38,152 bases of DNA from NCBI GenBank assembly GCA_946487795.1, contig CAMLUN010000007.1:1-38152 (forward strand), in the 5' to 3' direction. The notes beneath the pieces are model-generated. The model saw only the letters and a program-made list of their open reading frames with translations, had not been told where the DNA came from and did no database searches. This DNA comes from an uncultured Lactobacillus sp. (GTDB lineage: Bacteria; Bacillota; Bacilli; Lactobacillales; Lactobacillaceae). The position numbers were made by a program, and so were the translations under genes. Position 1 is the first letter of the stretch; each line of letters starts with the position of its first letter. Positions 1-7,880 of the stretch are shown here, in pieces.

Positions 1-905
1 TGTTCTGCAGAAGCATGCATTTTAGCTAATTCAGTTGGTGATAATTGATATTCAATTACTTGACCGATTCCCTGACGATTAATGATTGCAGGTGAACCAA
101 GGTAAAGATCATTAATTCCATATTGGCCGGTAAGAGGAGCTGAGACGGGAATTACAGTATTTTGGTTTTCAATAATTGCACAGACAATTGATGATAAGCA
201 CTTAGCAACACCGTAGAAGGTTGCTCCCTTATGCTGGATAATTTTTGCACCAGCTCGACGAACCTGTTCCTCAATTTCATTCTTTTCTTCCGGCGTGAAT
301 TGAATAATTTTATCTAATGGTTGTCCATTAATCATTGCCTCATCGAAAGTGACGAATGAAGAATCGCCATGTTCACCAAGGACTTGTGCGTCGACTGCAT
401 TAACTGAAATGTTTAATCGTTGGCTAAGAATTAATCGTAACCGCATTGTGTCGAGTGAAGTTCCCGTACCAATTACCCGATCCTTTGGGAAACCAGAGAT
501 TTGCTGAGCTAGGGTGGTTAGGAGATCAACTGGATTGCTAGAGATTACAAAAACCCCATTAAAGCCACTGGCAACAATTGGCTTAATGATTTTCTTGAGA
601 ATCTCAACATTCTTGTGAATAAGATCTAGACGACTTTCGCCAGGCTTTCGCGGTACACCAGCGGTAATAACCACGACATCAGCGTCATGAGCATCTTCAT
701 AATTACCAGCAAAGACGTCTGTGGGTCCGGTTAACGGGGTAATATCGGCAAGGTCAAGAGCATCCCCGACTGCCTTATCATGTTGACGAGTTACAATAAC
801 TAATTCGTCGACTTCACGATTTGATTGGAGAAGAGAAAATGCAAAGGTAGAACCAACTGCCCCATCTCCAACTAAGACTACTTTATGACGATAGTGATTA
901 ATCAT
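1..905 (-). CDS. L-lactate/malate dehydrogenase family protein, predicted malate-type (C-terminus beyond the window)
   Basis: NAD-dependent 2-hydroxyacid dehydrogenase of the LDH/MDH superfamily, cytosolic. About 301 residues are visible; only the last few are missing. The N-terminal Rossmann glycine motif is VLVGDGAVGS (about residues 10-19). Substrate and catalytic residues follow: D152 and R155 in GTSLDTMRLR, and the catalytic His179 in GEHGDS. The specificity loop reads TAGVPRKPGESR, so Arg86 sits where lactate dehydrogenases have Gln102; Arg at this site is the malate dehydrogenase signature. The later KGATFYG segment stays LDH-like. The start codon overlaps the stop of the upstream kinase by one base (TAATG), with AAGGA inside that gene as ribosome site, so translation is probably coupled. 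The family is certain; the substrate is inferred from one loop and could be malate/oxaloacetate or another 2-oxoacid. Confidence 0.9.
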   Translation of the reverse strand, partial: MINHYRHKVVLVGDGAVGSTFAFSLLQSNREVDELVIVTRQHDKAVGDALDLADITPLTGPTDVFAGNYEDAHDADVVVITAGVPRKPGESRLDLIHKNVEILKKIIKPIVASGFNGVFVISSNPVDLLTTLAQQISGFPKDRVIGTGTSLDTMRLRLILSQRLNISVNAVDAQVLGEHGDSSFVTFDEAMINGQPLDKIIQFTPEEKNEIEEQVRRAGAKIIQHKGATFYGVAKCLSSIVCAIIENQNTVIPVSAPLTGQYGINDLYLGSPAIINRQGIGQVIEYQLSPTELAKMHASAE

Positions 906-1732
906 TATAATTCCTTCTTCTTTAATTCACGTTCTGCTGCCCAGTGGTTAATTGGCCCAAATTTATGACCAACCTCAAGCGGGTGGGAAATAGCAGCAAA
1001 AACGGCATCTTTAGCACGAATAACAGCATTTTTCACGCCCGTTCCCTTAGCTAATTCAGCTGCAATGATAGCCGAAAAAGTATCCCCAGTTCCGTTAACG
1101 TGGGTTGTATCGAAGAATGGCTTAGTTAGTTCAAACCGTGAGCCATCTTCTAATAGGACGACATCGACTACTTCCTTTTGAGTAGGATCGTTGTGTTCAC
1201 CCTTGATGACAACGTTTTTGGCTCCCATCTCATGGAGCTTGACTGCCGCATCAAACATTTCTTGGGTATTTTTCAGCCGCATCCCGGTTAATTTTTGTGC
1301 CTCGTAGAAGTTAGGTGTAATCACAGTGGCTAAGGGAACAATTCGTTCACGGAATAATTCGTACGCTGATTGTTCAAGAAGCATTGCTCCGTGTTTGGTA
1401 ATAATTACAGGATCGACCACTAGTGGGCCAAAATCAACCTTAGCATATTGATCAGCGACGACGTTAATTACATCATCATTAGCAAGCATTCCCGTTTTTG
1501 CAGCAGAAATCTTGAAATCAGTTGATAATGTTTTAAATTGCTGTTCAATATAATCTTTTGGCATTATTTGTGCCGCGTCAATTCCGTAAGAATTACCAGA
1601 AACGGCAGCGGTAAGGAGTCCATGACCATAAACACCGTCTATGAAAAATGCGTGAAGATCAGCTGGCATTCCTGCACTACCGTCTGAGTCATGACCGGCA
1701 ATTGTTACTGCTTGTACTTGTTGATTAATCAT
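905..1732 (-). CDS. ThiD/PdxK-type hydroxymethylpyrimidine or pyridoxal kinase
   Basis: Ribokinase-superfamily kinase of 275 residues that phosphorylates hydroxymethylpyrimidine (thiamine route) or pyridoxal (vitamin B6 salvage). Family motifs in order: TIAGHDSDGSAG near the N-terminus (usual form AGSDSSGGAG), KTGML, VVDPVIITKHGAMLL, ITPNFYEAQKLTG, VVIKGEH and the ATP/anion-hole loop NGTGDTFSA, whose Asp would be the general base. Many ThiD proteins have GTGC at that point. An upstream in-frame ATG at 1777 would add 15 residues. I prefer the ATG at 1732 because the likely extended -10 (1768-1776) overlaps the longer start and the shorter form begins like known family members. It is first in a two-gene operon with the dehydrogenase. 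Which substrate it uses cannot be told from sequence alone. Confidence 0.85.
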   Translation of the reverse strand: MINQQVQAVTIAGHDSDGSAGMPADLHAFFIDGVYGHGLLTAAVSGNSYGIDAAQIMPKDYIEQQFKTLSTDFKISAAKTGMLANDDVINVVADQYAKVDFGPLVVDPVIITKHGAMLLEQSAYELFRERIVPLATVITPNFYEAQKLTGMRLKNTQEMFDAAVKLHEMGAKNVVIKGEHNDPTQKEVVDVVLLEDGSRFELTKPFFDTTHVNGTGDTFSAIIAAELAKGTGVKNAVIRAKDAVFAAISHPLEVGHKFGPINHWAAERELKKKEL

Positions 1733-1767
1733 GTCTATCAGCAACCTTTCTTTAACGTGTTGGGAAA

Positions 1768-1776
1768 ATTGTAACA
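1768..1776 (-). promoter_or_regulatory. Probable extended -10 promoter of the kinase-dehydrogenase operon
   Basis: On the minus strand this reads TGTTACAAT, an extended -10 (TGN plus TACAAT). No good -35 is seen. Transcription would begin near 1761, leaving a leader of about 29 bases before the ATG at 1732. This argues against the longer start at 1777. Confidence 0.5.
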
Positions 1777-1869
1777 TAAAAGGATTAATAATGATTCAAT
1801 AAAAATCCTGTTAAAAACTAAATATTAAAGGAAAAGAAAGATGATAATAAAGCAAATCGAAAAATCTTG

Positions 1870-1897
1870 TTTACAAATAAATGGAATATGATAAACT
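1870..1897 (+). promoter_or_regulatory. Promoter of the argS T-box transcript
   Basis: TTTACA (1870-1875) and TAAACT (1892-1897) are separated by 16 bases, with TG at 1889-1890 making an extended -10. It lies just ahead of the T-box stem I, as expected for the start of that leader RNA. Confidence 0.6.
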
Positions 1898-1902
1898 AGA
1901 CG

Positions 1903-2103
1903 AGAAACCGATGATTGAGGAGTAGTAATAAGGTACGGTTGCTTAGCGATCCTGTGATGGTGAAAGTCAGGAAGCCAGTCCTTATGAAGGCGTGTCTCAT
2001 AGGTAAAACTTAATAAATGAGTGGAATTCTAATTCAATTAGAGTGGTACCGCGGGTAAATCTCGTCTCTAGTAAATTTTGTTGTTTACTAGGGACTTTTT
2101 GTA
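1903..2103 (+). promoter_or_regulatory. T-box riboswitch (arginine) upstream of argS
   Basis: tRNA-sensing leader: uncharged tRNA binds and prevents transcription termination ahead of argS. The T-box core GAGTGGTACCGCGGG lies at 2041-2055; its TGGT (2044-2047) can pair with an ACCA tRNA end, which suits a discriminator A. Stem I is visible: TGAG (1916-1919) with CTCA (1996-1999), and ATAAGG (1928-1933) with CCTTAT (1980-1985). These flank an internal loop with AGTA on the 5' side. The loop's 3' strand (1986-1995) holds two adjacent Arg codons, AGG (1988-1990) and CGT (1991-1993); CGT is my choice for the specifier. The terminator is a separate entry. The T-box call is firm; the exact specifier base is inferred. 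Confidence 0.93.
2064..2100 (+). terminator. Conditional terminator of the argS T-box
   Basis: Twelve-base-pair stem (2064-2075 with 2084-2095, one G-U pair), an 8-base loop and five T's. It lies directly after the T-box core, so it is the OFF structure that competes with the antiterminator. Confidence 0.9.
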
Positions 2104-2119
2104 TAGGAGGAATTAATTT

Positions 2120-3820
2120 ATGGATGAAAAGTTACAAGTAGCAAATGCCTTAGCTGTTGCATTGCCAGATTTAGAGCTTAACGAGATCGAAGAAAAGATT
2201 GAACGACCAAAGGATTCAAATAATGGTGATTATGCCTTTCCGACATTCTTCTTAGCTAAGAGCTTACATAAGGCTCCACAAATGATTGCTAGTGAATTGG
2301 TTGAAAAGATTGACCAAGCTGGTTTTGATAAGGTTGTTGTAGCTGGTCCATACATTAACTTTTTCCTTGATAAAGCCAAAGTTGGTGCCGGTGTGTTAGA
2401 GAACATTTTAAATGATCCAGAGCACTATGGTGAGAGCGATCTTGGTCACAAATCTAATGTAACAATTGATTATTCATCACCTAATATTGCTAAGCCAATG
2501 GGGATGGGTCACCTTCGTTCAACTATGATTGGTGAAGCAATTGCGCGGATCCTTGCAAAAGTTAACTACAACTTAATTCGGATTGACTACCTTGGTGATT
2601 GGGGAACTCAATTTGGTAAGATGATGGCTGCCTACGAAATGTGGGGCGATAGTCAAGAAGTTCAAGACGGCTTAAAGAACGATCCAATTAATACGCTACT
2701 TCACCTTTACGTTCGGATTAACACTGAAGCAGATGAACATCCAGAATATACTGATGCAGGTCGGGAATGGTTTGCTAAGCTCGAACACGGTGATGAAGAA
2801 GCATGGCGTCTCTGGCACTGGTTCCGGGAAATCTCTTTGGAACGGTTCCAACGGGTTTACGACATGTTGGATGTCAAGTTTGATTCATTTAATGGTGAAG
2901 CATTCTCAGCACAAAAGATGGAAGAACCAATTCAACTTCTTCGTGATAAGGGATTGTTAAAGAAGAGTCGTGGTGCTGAGATTGTTGATCTTGAACAATT
3001 CAACTTACCACCATTGCTGATTATTAAGAGTAACGGAACTACTACCTACATTACCCGTGATTTAGCTACTGCATTATTCCGGAAGCGGATGTATGGTCAC
3101 GCAAAGTCACTTTATGTTGTTGGTGCTGAACAAGAAGTTTACTTCAAGCAATTGCGGATGGCATTAAAGGAACTTGGTTTTAACTGGTGGGATCAAATTG
3201 AACATATTTCCTTTGGCTTAATGAACTTAAATGGTCAAAAGATGTCAACACGGAAGGGAAATGTTGTTTCTCTTGAAGATGTTCTTAACGATTCCGTTGA
3301 TCTTGCCCGGAAGCAAATTGCAGAAAAGAACCCTGATCTAAAGAATGCTGACGAGGTTGCTAAGCAAGTTGGTATTGGGGCCGTAATTTTCCATGACTTG
3401 AAGAATTACCGGCGGAATGCAGTTAACTTTAAGCTTGAAGACGTTGTTAAGTTTGAAGGTGAAACTGGTCCTTACGTTCAATATGCACGAGCACGGGCTG
3501 AGAGTATTCTGCGGAAGGGCGGCATTCGTGACTTTAGCGATGTTGACTTAACTCAAGTTGGCGATGGTGCTTGGGAATTGATTAGCTTCTTAAGCCAATA
3601 CGGTGAAGCAGTAAAGCGGGCTGCACTGAACTACGACCCATCAGTAGTTGCAAAGTATGCATTGGAACTTGCTAAGAAGTTTAACCAATACTATGCACAT
3701 AACCGGATTTTAAATGATGATCCGCAACAACCAGCTCGGTTAGCATTAACTCAAGCTGTTAGTCATGTTTTGAAGTCTGCATTGGCTCTTCTTGATGTTA
3801 AGGCTCCAGACGAAATGTAA
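2120..3820 (+). CDS. argS: Arginyl-tRNA synthetase
   Basis: Class I aminoacyl-tRNA synthetase that charges tRNA-Arg with arginine using ATP, in the cytosol. 566 residues, a normal length. It has an N-terminal Arg-tRNA synthetase additional domain (about residues 1-90), then a Rossmann catalytic core with the HIGH-equivalent GMGHLRST (His131) and the KMSKS-equivalent KMSTR (374-378). The C-terminal DALR anticodon-binding domain begins around [13 protein letters not shown]. Start at ATG with a strong AGGAGG 9 bases upstream. It is a single-gene transcript under the arginine T-box at 1903-2103, followed at once by a terminator, so expression should rise when tRNA-Arg is uncharged. Confidence 0.97.
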   Translation: MDEKLQVANALAVALPDLELNEIEEKIERPKDSNNGDYAFPTFFLAKSLHKAPQMIASELVEKIDQAGFDKVVVAGPYINFFLDKAKVGAGVLENILNDPEHYGESDLGHKSNVTIDYSSPNIAKPMGMGHLRSTMIGEAIARILAKVNYNLIRIDYLGDWGTQFGKMMAAYEMWGDSQEVQDGLKNDPINTLLHLYVRINTEADEHPEYTDAGREWFAKLEHGDEEAWRLWHWFREISLERFQRVYDMLDVKFDSFNGEAFSAQKMEEPIQLLRDKGLLKKSRGAEIVDLEQFNLPPLLIIKSNGTTTYITRDLATALFRKRMYGHAKSLYVVGAEQEVYFKQLRMALKELGFNWWDQIEHISFGLMNLNGQKMSTRKGNVVSLEDVLNDSVDLARKQIAEKNPDLKNADEVAKQVGIGAVIFHDLKNYRRNAVNFKLEDVVKFEGETGPYVQYARARAESILRKGGIRDFSDVDLTQVGDGAWELISFLSQYGEAVKRAALNYDPSVVAKYALELAKKFNQYYAHNRILNDDPQQPARLALTQAVSHVLKSALALLDVKAPDEM

Positions 3821-3836
3821 GAGAGAAGCTTTTTGT

Positions 3837-3869
3837 AAAAGGAAATCGAGAATTTCTCGGCTTCCTTTT
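3837..3869 (+). terminator. Rho-independent terminator after argS
   Basis: AAAAGGAA (3837-3844) pairs with TTCCTTTT (3862-3869), and an inner CGAGAA/TCTCG helix stacks on it. The 3' arm provides the T-run. Confidence 0.85.
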
Positions 3870-3925
3870 ATTATTTTAAATTTTAGTTATGCTGGCCGAA
3901 AATCGGCTACGGAAAAATTCTCCTA

Positions 3926-3934
3926 TGGTAAAAT
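3926..3934 (+). promoter_or_regulatory. Probable extended -10 promoter of pbp1A
   Basis: TGGTAAAAT is an extended -10 about 39 bases before the start codon; no clear -35 is present. A small hairpin (GCCGA-AAA-TCGGC, 3895-3907) lies about where upstream contacts would be. Confidence 0.45.
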
Positions 3935-3972
3935 GATTGAGACTTAATGTTACTAAATATGGGGATTAATAA

Positions 3973-6138
3973 ATGAGAAGAGAACCAGAAGAAAAGCCGC
4001 CTTTTCAGGAACGGTTGCTTGCCTGGCTAAAGCAGCTTTGGCAACGGGTAAAAGAGGTTGTTAATGAACTTTGGCAGCAGTTTATTCGTTGGTTAAAGCA
4101 ATTTTGGCACCGGTATCAACTGACACGGTGGCTAATTGTAATTTTTTTAGGATTGTTTTTGGTAACTAGTACCTACCTGACATTTGTTGCGAAGACAGCG
4201 GATGTTAAAAACTTAGAGCATCGTTTACAGCGACCGACAATGATCTATGACCATGATAATCAATCTGCCGGCAGTTTATATTCACAAAAAGGGACATACG
4301 TATCACTCAATAAGATTTCAGCTAATGTTCCAGCAGCGGTGATCTCAACAGAAGACCGGAACTTCTATCATGAACACGGCTTTTCGGTTAAGGGACTTGG
4401 CCGGGCTGGCTTTTTGTTGATCAAGAATAAGCTGTTACATCGTGATTATATTTCTGGTGGGGGAAGTACCTTGACTCAACAGTTAGTTAAGAATGCTTTC
4501 TTAACCCAACAGCAAACATTCTCGCGGAAGGCACGAGAAATTTTTATCGCGGTTGAAGTTGAAAATCAATATAGTAAAAAGCAAATTCTGACGATGTATC
4601 TTAATAATGCCTATTTTGGTAATGGTGTTTGGGGGGTTCAGGATGCTGCAAAGAGATACTTTGATTGTGATGCAGCTGATCTGACTGTTCCTCAGGCTGC
4701 GACATTGGCAGGAATGTTAACATCGCCTGGAATTTATGATCCAGTTACTCATCCAAATGCAACCAAGCAACGCCGTAACTTAGTCCTCCAGCTAATGGTT
4801 GAAAATCATCAATTAAGTCAAACGGCGGCTGATCAGTATAAAAAGGTGCCGTTAGAAGTTACTAACGGGTATGTTGCACCGGATACTTATCGTTATCCAT
4901 ACTATTTCGATGCCGTAATTTCTGAGGCAATTAATAAATATCATCTTTCGGAAAAGGAAATTATGAATAATGGTTATAAGATTTATACGACCTTGGATCA
5001 GGATCAGCAACGCTCAATGCAACAAACTTACGAAGATGACGATAACTTCCCTAGTAATTCTGTTGATGGGACTAAGGTACAGTCGGCTTCAGTTGCGATG
5101 AATCCGAAGACGGGTGGTGTTACCGCAATTGTTGGTGGTCGAGGGAAGCATGTTTTCCGGGGCTTCAATCGGGGAACGCAAATGCGTCGGCAACCAGGTT
5201 CAACGATTAAACCACTGGTTGTTTATGCTCCAGCCTTAGAACATGGTTATTTCTATGACTCTACGTTACAGGATAAGAAACAATCGTATGGGACCAATGA
5301 CTATACACCAAAAAACTATGATGATACTTATGCTGGAAGTGTTCCGATGTATAAGGCAGTCTACGAAAGCCTGAATGCGCCAGCAGTATGGTTATTAAAT
5401 AAGATTGGGGTTAATACTGGGTATAGGATGGCACAGAAATTTGGCTTACCAGTGGAAAAGGGGGATAAGAATCTTGCCCTGGCTTTAGGAGGAATGACTA
5501 AGGGAGTTTCTCCTGAACAAATTGCTCGTGCTTATGCCACCTTTGCTAATGAGGGAAAGATGCCTGATACCCACTACATTACAAAGATCAAGGATGCTTC
5601 TGGAAAGACGATTGTTACTGCTAAGACGGCTAAACCTAAGCGGGTTGTCACTGCCAATACTGCTAAAAACATGACGAGTATGCTAATTGGTGTCTTTGAA
5701 CATGGAACTGGTCAATCTGCGCGGCCTGCTGGTTACACGTTGGCCGGGAAGACAGGGACAACGGAATCAGCGGTTAAAAGTGATAGTGCTGATGATCGTG
5801 ATAAGTGGATTGTTGGTTATACTCCTGATGTTGTGGTTGCTACCTGGGAAGGCTACGATGATACTAATTCATCCCATGCCCTTCAGGATATTTCAATGAA
5901 GAATGTTAATAGCCTTTATAAAGCTGAAATGAGCGGGATCTTGAAGAATACGCCAAATACTAAATTTAACGTTCAAGATGCCCAAACACGAGTAACCGCA
6001 AATAGCGGGAAGAGTAGTAAGGGCTGGGGATCGCTGCTGAAAAATGGTGGCGACCTGATGAACCGGTTTAATCAATCAGTAAATGACTTTGGCAATCGTG
6101 CTGGTCAGCTATGGAATAATGTCCGTTCTTTATTCTGA
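3973..6138 (+). CDS. pbp1A: Class A penicillin-binding protein 1A (transglycosylase/transpeptidase)
   Basis: Bifunctional peptidoglycan synthase of 721 residues, membrane-anchored with its enzyme domains outside. A cytoplasmic tail (1-53) is unusually rich in Trp. One membrane helix follows (about 53-74). The GT51 glycosyltransferase domain has the catalytic Glu127 in TEDRNFYHEHG, then GGGSTLTQQLVKN and MYLNNAYFGNGVWG. The transpeptidase domain has the active serine S410 in STIK, the SLN motif in ESLNAPAVW, and KTGT at 593-596. The C-terminal 60 residues are a low-complexity, Asn/Gly/Ser-rich extension. The start is ATG with a modest GGGGA site. It is a single gene between two terminator/promoter regions. 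All catalytic residues I looked for are present. Confidence 0.95.
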   Translation: MRREPEEKPPFQERLLAWLKQLWQRVKEVVNELWQQFIRWLKQFWHRYQLTRWLIVIFLGLFLVTSTYLTFVAKTADVKNLEHRLQRPTMIYDHDNQSAGSLYSQKGTYVSLNKISANVPAAVISTEDRNFYHEHGFSVKGLGRAGFLLIKNKLLHRDYISGGGSTLTQQLVKNAFLTQQQTFSRKAREIFIAVEVENQYSKKQILTMYLNNAYFGNGVWGVQDAAKRYFDCDAADLTVPQAATLAGMLTSPGIYDPVTHPNATKQRRNLVLQLMVENHQLSQTAADQYKKVPLEVTNGYVAPDTYRYPYYFDAVISEAINKYHLSEKEIMNNGYKIYTTLDQDQQRSMQQTYEDDDNFPSNSVDGTKVQSASVAMNPKTGGVTAIVGGRGKHVFRGFNRGTQMRRQPGSTIKPLVVYAPALEHGYFYDSTLQDKKQSYGTNDYTPKNYDDTYAGSVPMYKAVYESLNAPAVWLLNKIGVNTGYRMAQKFGLPVEKGDKNLALALGGMTKGVSPEQIARAYATFANEGKMPDTHYITKIKDASGKTIVTAKTAKPKRVVTANTAKNMTSMLIGVFEHGTGQSARPAGYTLAGKTGTTESAVKSDSADDRDKWIVGYTPDVVVATWEGYDDTNSSHALQDISMKNVNSLYKAEMSGILKNTPNTKFNVQDAQTRVTANSGKSSKGWGSLLKNGGDLMNRFNQSVNDFGNRAGQLWNNVRSLF

Positions 6139-6162
6139 AAGAATGATGATTAACTGATAGTA

Positions 6163-6171
6163 TGATACAAT
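6163..6171 (+). promoter_or_regulatory. Probable extended -10 promoter of the yheA-like gene
   Basis: TGATACAAT matches an extended -10 with consensus-like TACAAT, 35 bases before the start codon. No clear -35. Confidence 0.5.
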
Positions 6172-6205
6172 CGAATTGTTGAATAAATGAAAAGAGGTTA
6201 CAAAA

Positions 6206-6580
6206 ATGGTTAATATTTATGACACCGCTAATGAACTTAGTAATCAATTAAAAGAAACCCAAGAATATCAAGGCTTAAAGAAGGCTTTTGATAGCTTAAA
6301 GGCCCAAAAGGATACTTTCGAAACTTTTAAGAAGTTCCAACAAATGCAAGCAAATGCTCAACAAAAGCAAATGACTGGTCAAAAGCTTACTCAAGACGAA
6401 ATTAATGCAATCCAAACCATTGCTAAGGAAATGAGTTCTAAGCCTGAAGTACAAACCTTAATGAACCAAGAACGAGCTGTTGACAACATGCTTCAACAAC
6501 TTAACCGGACAATCACTAGTCCTATTCAAGATATTTACAAGGATGTTATGCCACAAGGTCCACAACCAACTGACAAGTAA
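6206..6580 (+). CDS. YheA/YmcA-type (UPF0342) helical protein
   Basis: Small soluble protein of 124 residues, almost wholly alpha-helical and rich in Gln, Lys and Met, with the pattern of the YlbF/YmcA/YheA family (UPF0342 branch). It starts MVNIYDTANELSNQL and ends in a short Pro/Gln tail. YlbF and YmcA relatives in Bacillus act with RNase Y in mRNA processing; the role of the YheA branch is not established. The neighbourhood (yhaO and yhaN directly downstream) matches the Bacillus yheA locus and supports the assignment. AAGAGG lies about 8 bases before ATG. A hairpin terminator follows at 6606-6655, so it is probably mostly transcribed alone. Confidence 0.85.
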   Translation: MVNIYDTANELSNQLKETQEYQGLKKAFDSLKAQKDTFETFKKFQQMQANAQQKQMTGQKLTQDEINAIQTIAKEMSSKPEVQTLMNQERAVDNMLQQLNRTITSPIQDIYKDVMPQGPQPTDK

Positions 6581-6605
6581 CTGTTAATTTAGTTATAAAG
6601 ATGAT

Positions 6606-6655
6606 AACGGGAAGAAGAATGATGACGGTCGTGTCTGAGTGCTCTTCCCGTTTTT
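6606..6655 (+). terminator. Terminator between the yheA-like gene and yhaO
   Basis: AACGGGAAGA (6606-6615) pairs perfectly with TCTTCCCGTT (6643-6652) around a 27-base loop, followed by a T-run. A possible longer yhaO start at 6639 would lie inside this hairpin. Confidence 0.8.
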
Positions 6656-6674
6656 CCATTCAAAGGGTGAAAAA

Positions 6675-7880
6675 ATGAAGTTTATTCATACTGCAGATTT
6701 ACATTTAGATAGTCCGTTTCGGGGACTGGATGAAATGCCAGCACAAATTTGGCAACGGGTCCATCAGTCAACGTTTACGGCATTTGAAAGGATTGTTGAT
6801 GCTGCAATTAATCAGCAAGTTGATTTTATTTTAATTGTTGGTGATATTTATGATCGTGATCACCATAGTGCTGAAGCAGAAGATTTCTTTGTCCGCCAGT
6901 GTCAACGGTTAGCAAAACAGCAGATTCCTGTTTATCTGAGTTATGGCAATCATGACTATCAGCCAGTAACGGAACAAATAGATTCCTTGCCGAACAATGT
7001 TCATGTATTTGGTAACCAGGTTGAAACCAAAACATTAACACTTGCTGATGACCAGACGGTAGCAATCACGGGATTTAGTTACGGGAAACGTTGGTTGGTT
7101 GAAGATCAGGTCAGTAAATTTCCTGAAAAGGAAACCGCTGATTGGCAAATTGGGATGCTTCATGGTGCTATCTCACAGAATAATCCAGATCAGGATCACT
7201 ATGCTCCCTTCACACTACCTAAACTGCTACAGAAAAGGTATGATTATTGGGCGTTAGGACATATTCACAAGCACCAGGTCCTGAATGAGGAACCACTGGT
7301 TGTTTATCCGGGTAATCCGCAGGGACGCCATAAAAATGAGGATGATCAGCATGGCTATTATCTTGTTCAAAGTAATTCTGATAAGTTAACGGCAGAGTTT
7401 AAGCCAGTGGCACCAATTGAATGGTGTGAAATTGACGCTCATTTAACCCACGATCAAACGGTTGATTCATTAATTGAAATGCTTCTTCATAAGGGAGAGG
7501 CAGAAGATGGTTTTAAGATGATTGCTTTTAATGTTCATTTGACTGATCAGGTGAATGCTTTAACTAAAAAATTGCTAGCTAATGGGACAATTTTGGAACG
7601 ACTTCAGGAAAATTTGAGTGAAAAGGGCGATTATCAGTGGTGGCCATACCAGCTTAATCTTTTAAAAGGGACCGCCTTACCGAAAATGACCGATTTAGAT
7701 CAAGAATATTGGGACCAGTCTGCTCAAGATGTCTTTAATCAAGATGCTGTTATTGATCTGACTGATAAGTTGGCTAAGTATGGCTTTATTGCAGATCAGC
7801 TTGCAGATCCTTCACTGGTTGAACAATTACGTTATGAAGCAAGCCAAAAATTAGGTGAGGGGGATCACGATGAAAATTAA
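6675..7880 (+). CDS. yhaO: YhaO-type metallophosphoesterase, SbcD/Mre11-like nuclease
   Basis: Predicted Mn-dependent DNA exonuclease subunit of 401 residues, partner of the Rad50-like ATPase encoded next. The calcineurin-like phosphoesterase motifs are complete: HTADLHLD at residues 4-11, VGDIYDRDHH, YGNHDY, MLHG and GHIHKH. The C-terminal half (after about residue 250) is the less conserved capping region. I chose ATG at 6675, not the upstream ATG at 6639, because AAAGGGTG lies 6 bases upstream and the protein then begins MKFIHTADLH as the family does; the longer form would start inside a terminator. It overlaps the next gene by 11 bases. Family known from Bacillus; the exact substrate is unproven. 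Confidence 0.9.
   Translation: MKFIHTADLHLDSPFRGLDEMPAQIWQRVHQSTFTAFERIVDAAINQQVDFILIVGDIYDRDHHSAEAEDFFVRQCQRLAKQQIPVYLSYGNHDYQPVTEQIDSLPNNVHVFGNQVETKTLTLADDQTVAITGFSYGKRWLVEDQVSKFPEKETADWQIGMLHGAISQNNPDQDHYAPFTLPKLLQKRYDYWALGHIHKHQVLNEEPLVVYPGNPQGRHKNEDDQHGYYLVQSNSDKLTAEFKPVAPIEWCEIDAHLTHDQTVDSLIEMLLHKGEAEDGFKMIAFNVHLTDQVNALTKKLLANGTILERLQENLSEKGDYQWWPYQLNLLKGTALPKMTDLDQEYWDQSAQDVFNQDAVIDLTDKLAKYGFIADQLADPSLVEQLRYEASQKLGEGDHDEN

Noticed and set aside
1733..1777. A 15-residue longer N-terminus for the ThiD/PdxK-type kinase
   Set aside because: The likely extended -10 overlaps this start, and the extra residues do not resemble the family.
6639..6674. A longer start for the YhaO-type nuclease
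   Set aside because: The ATG at 6639 falls inside a terminator hairpin and lacks a ribosome site; ATG 6675 has both a site and a family-like N-terminus.
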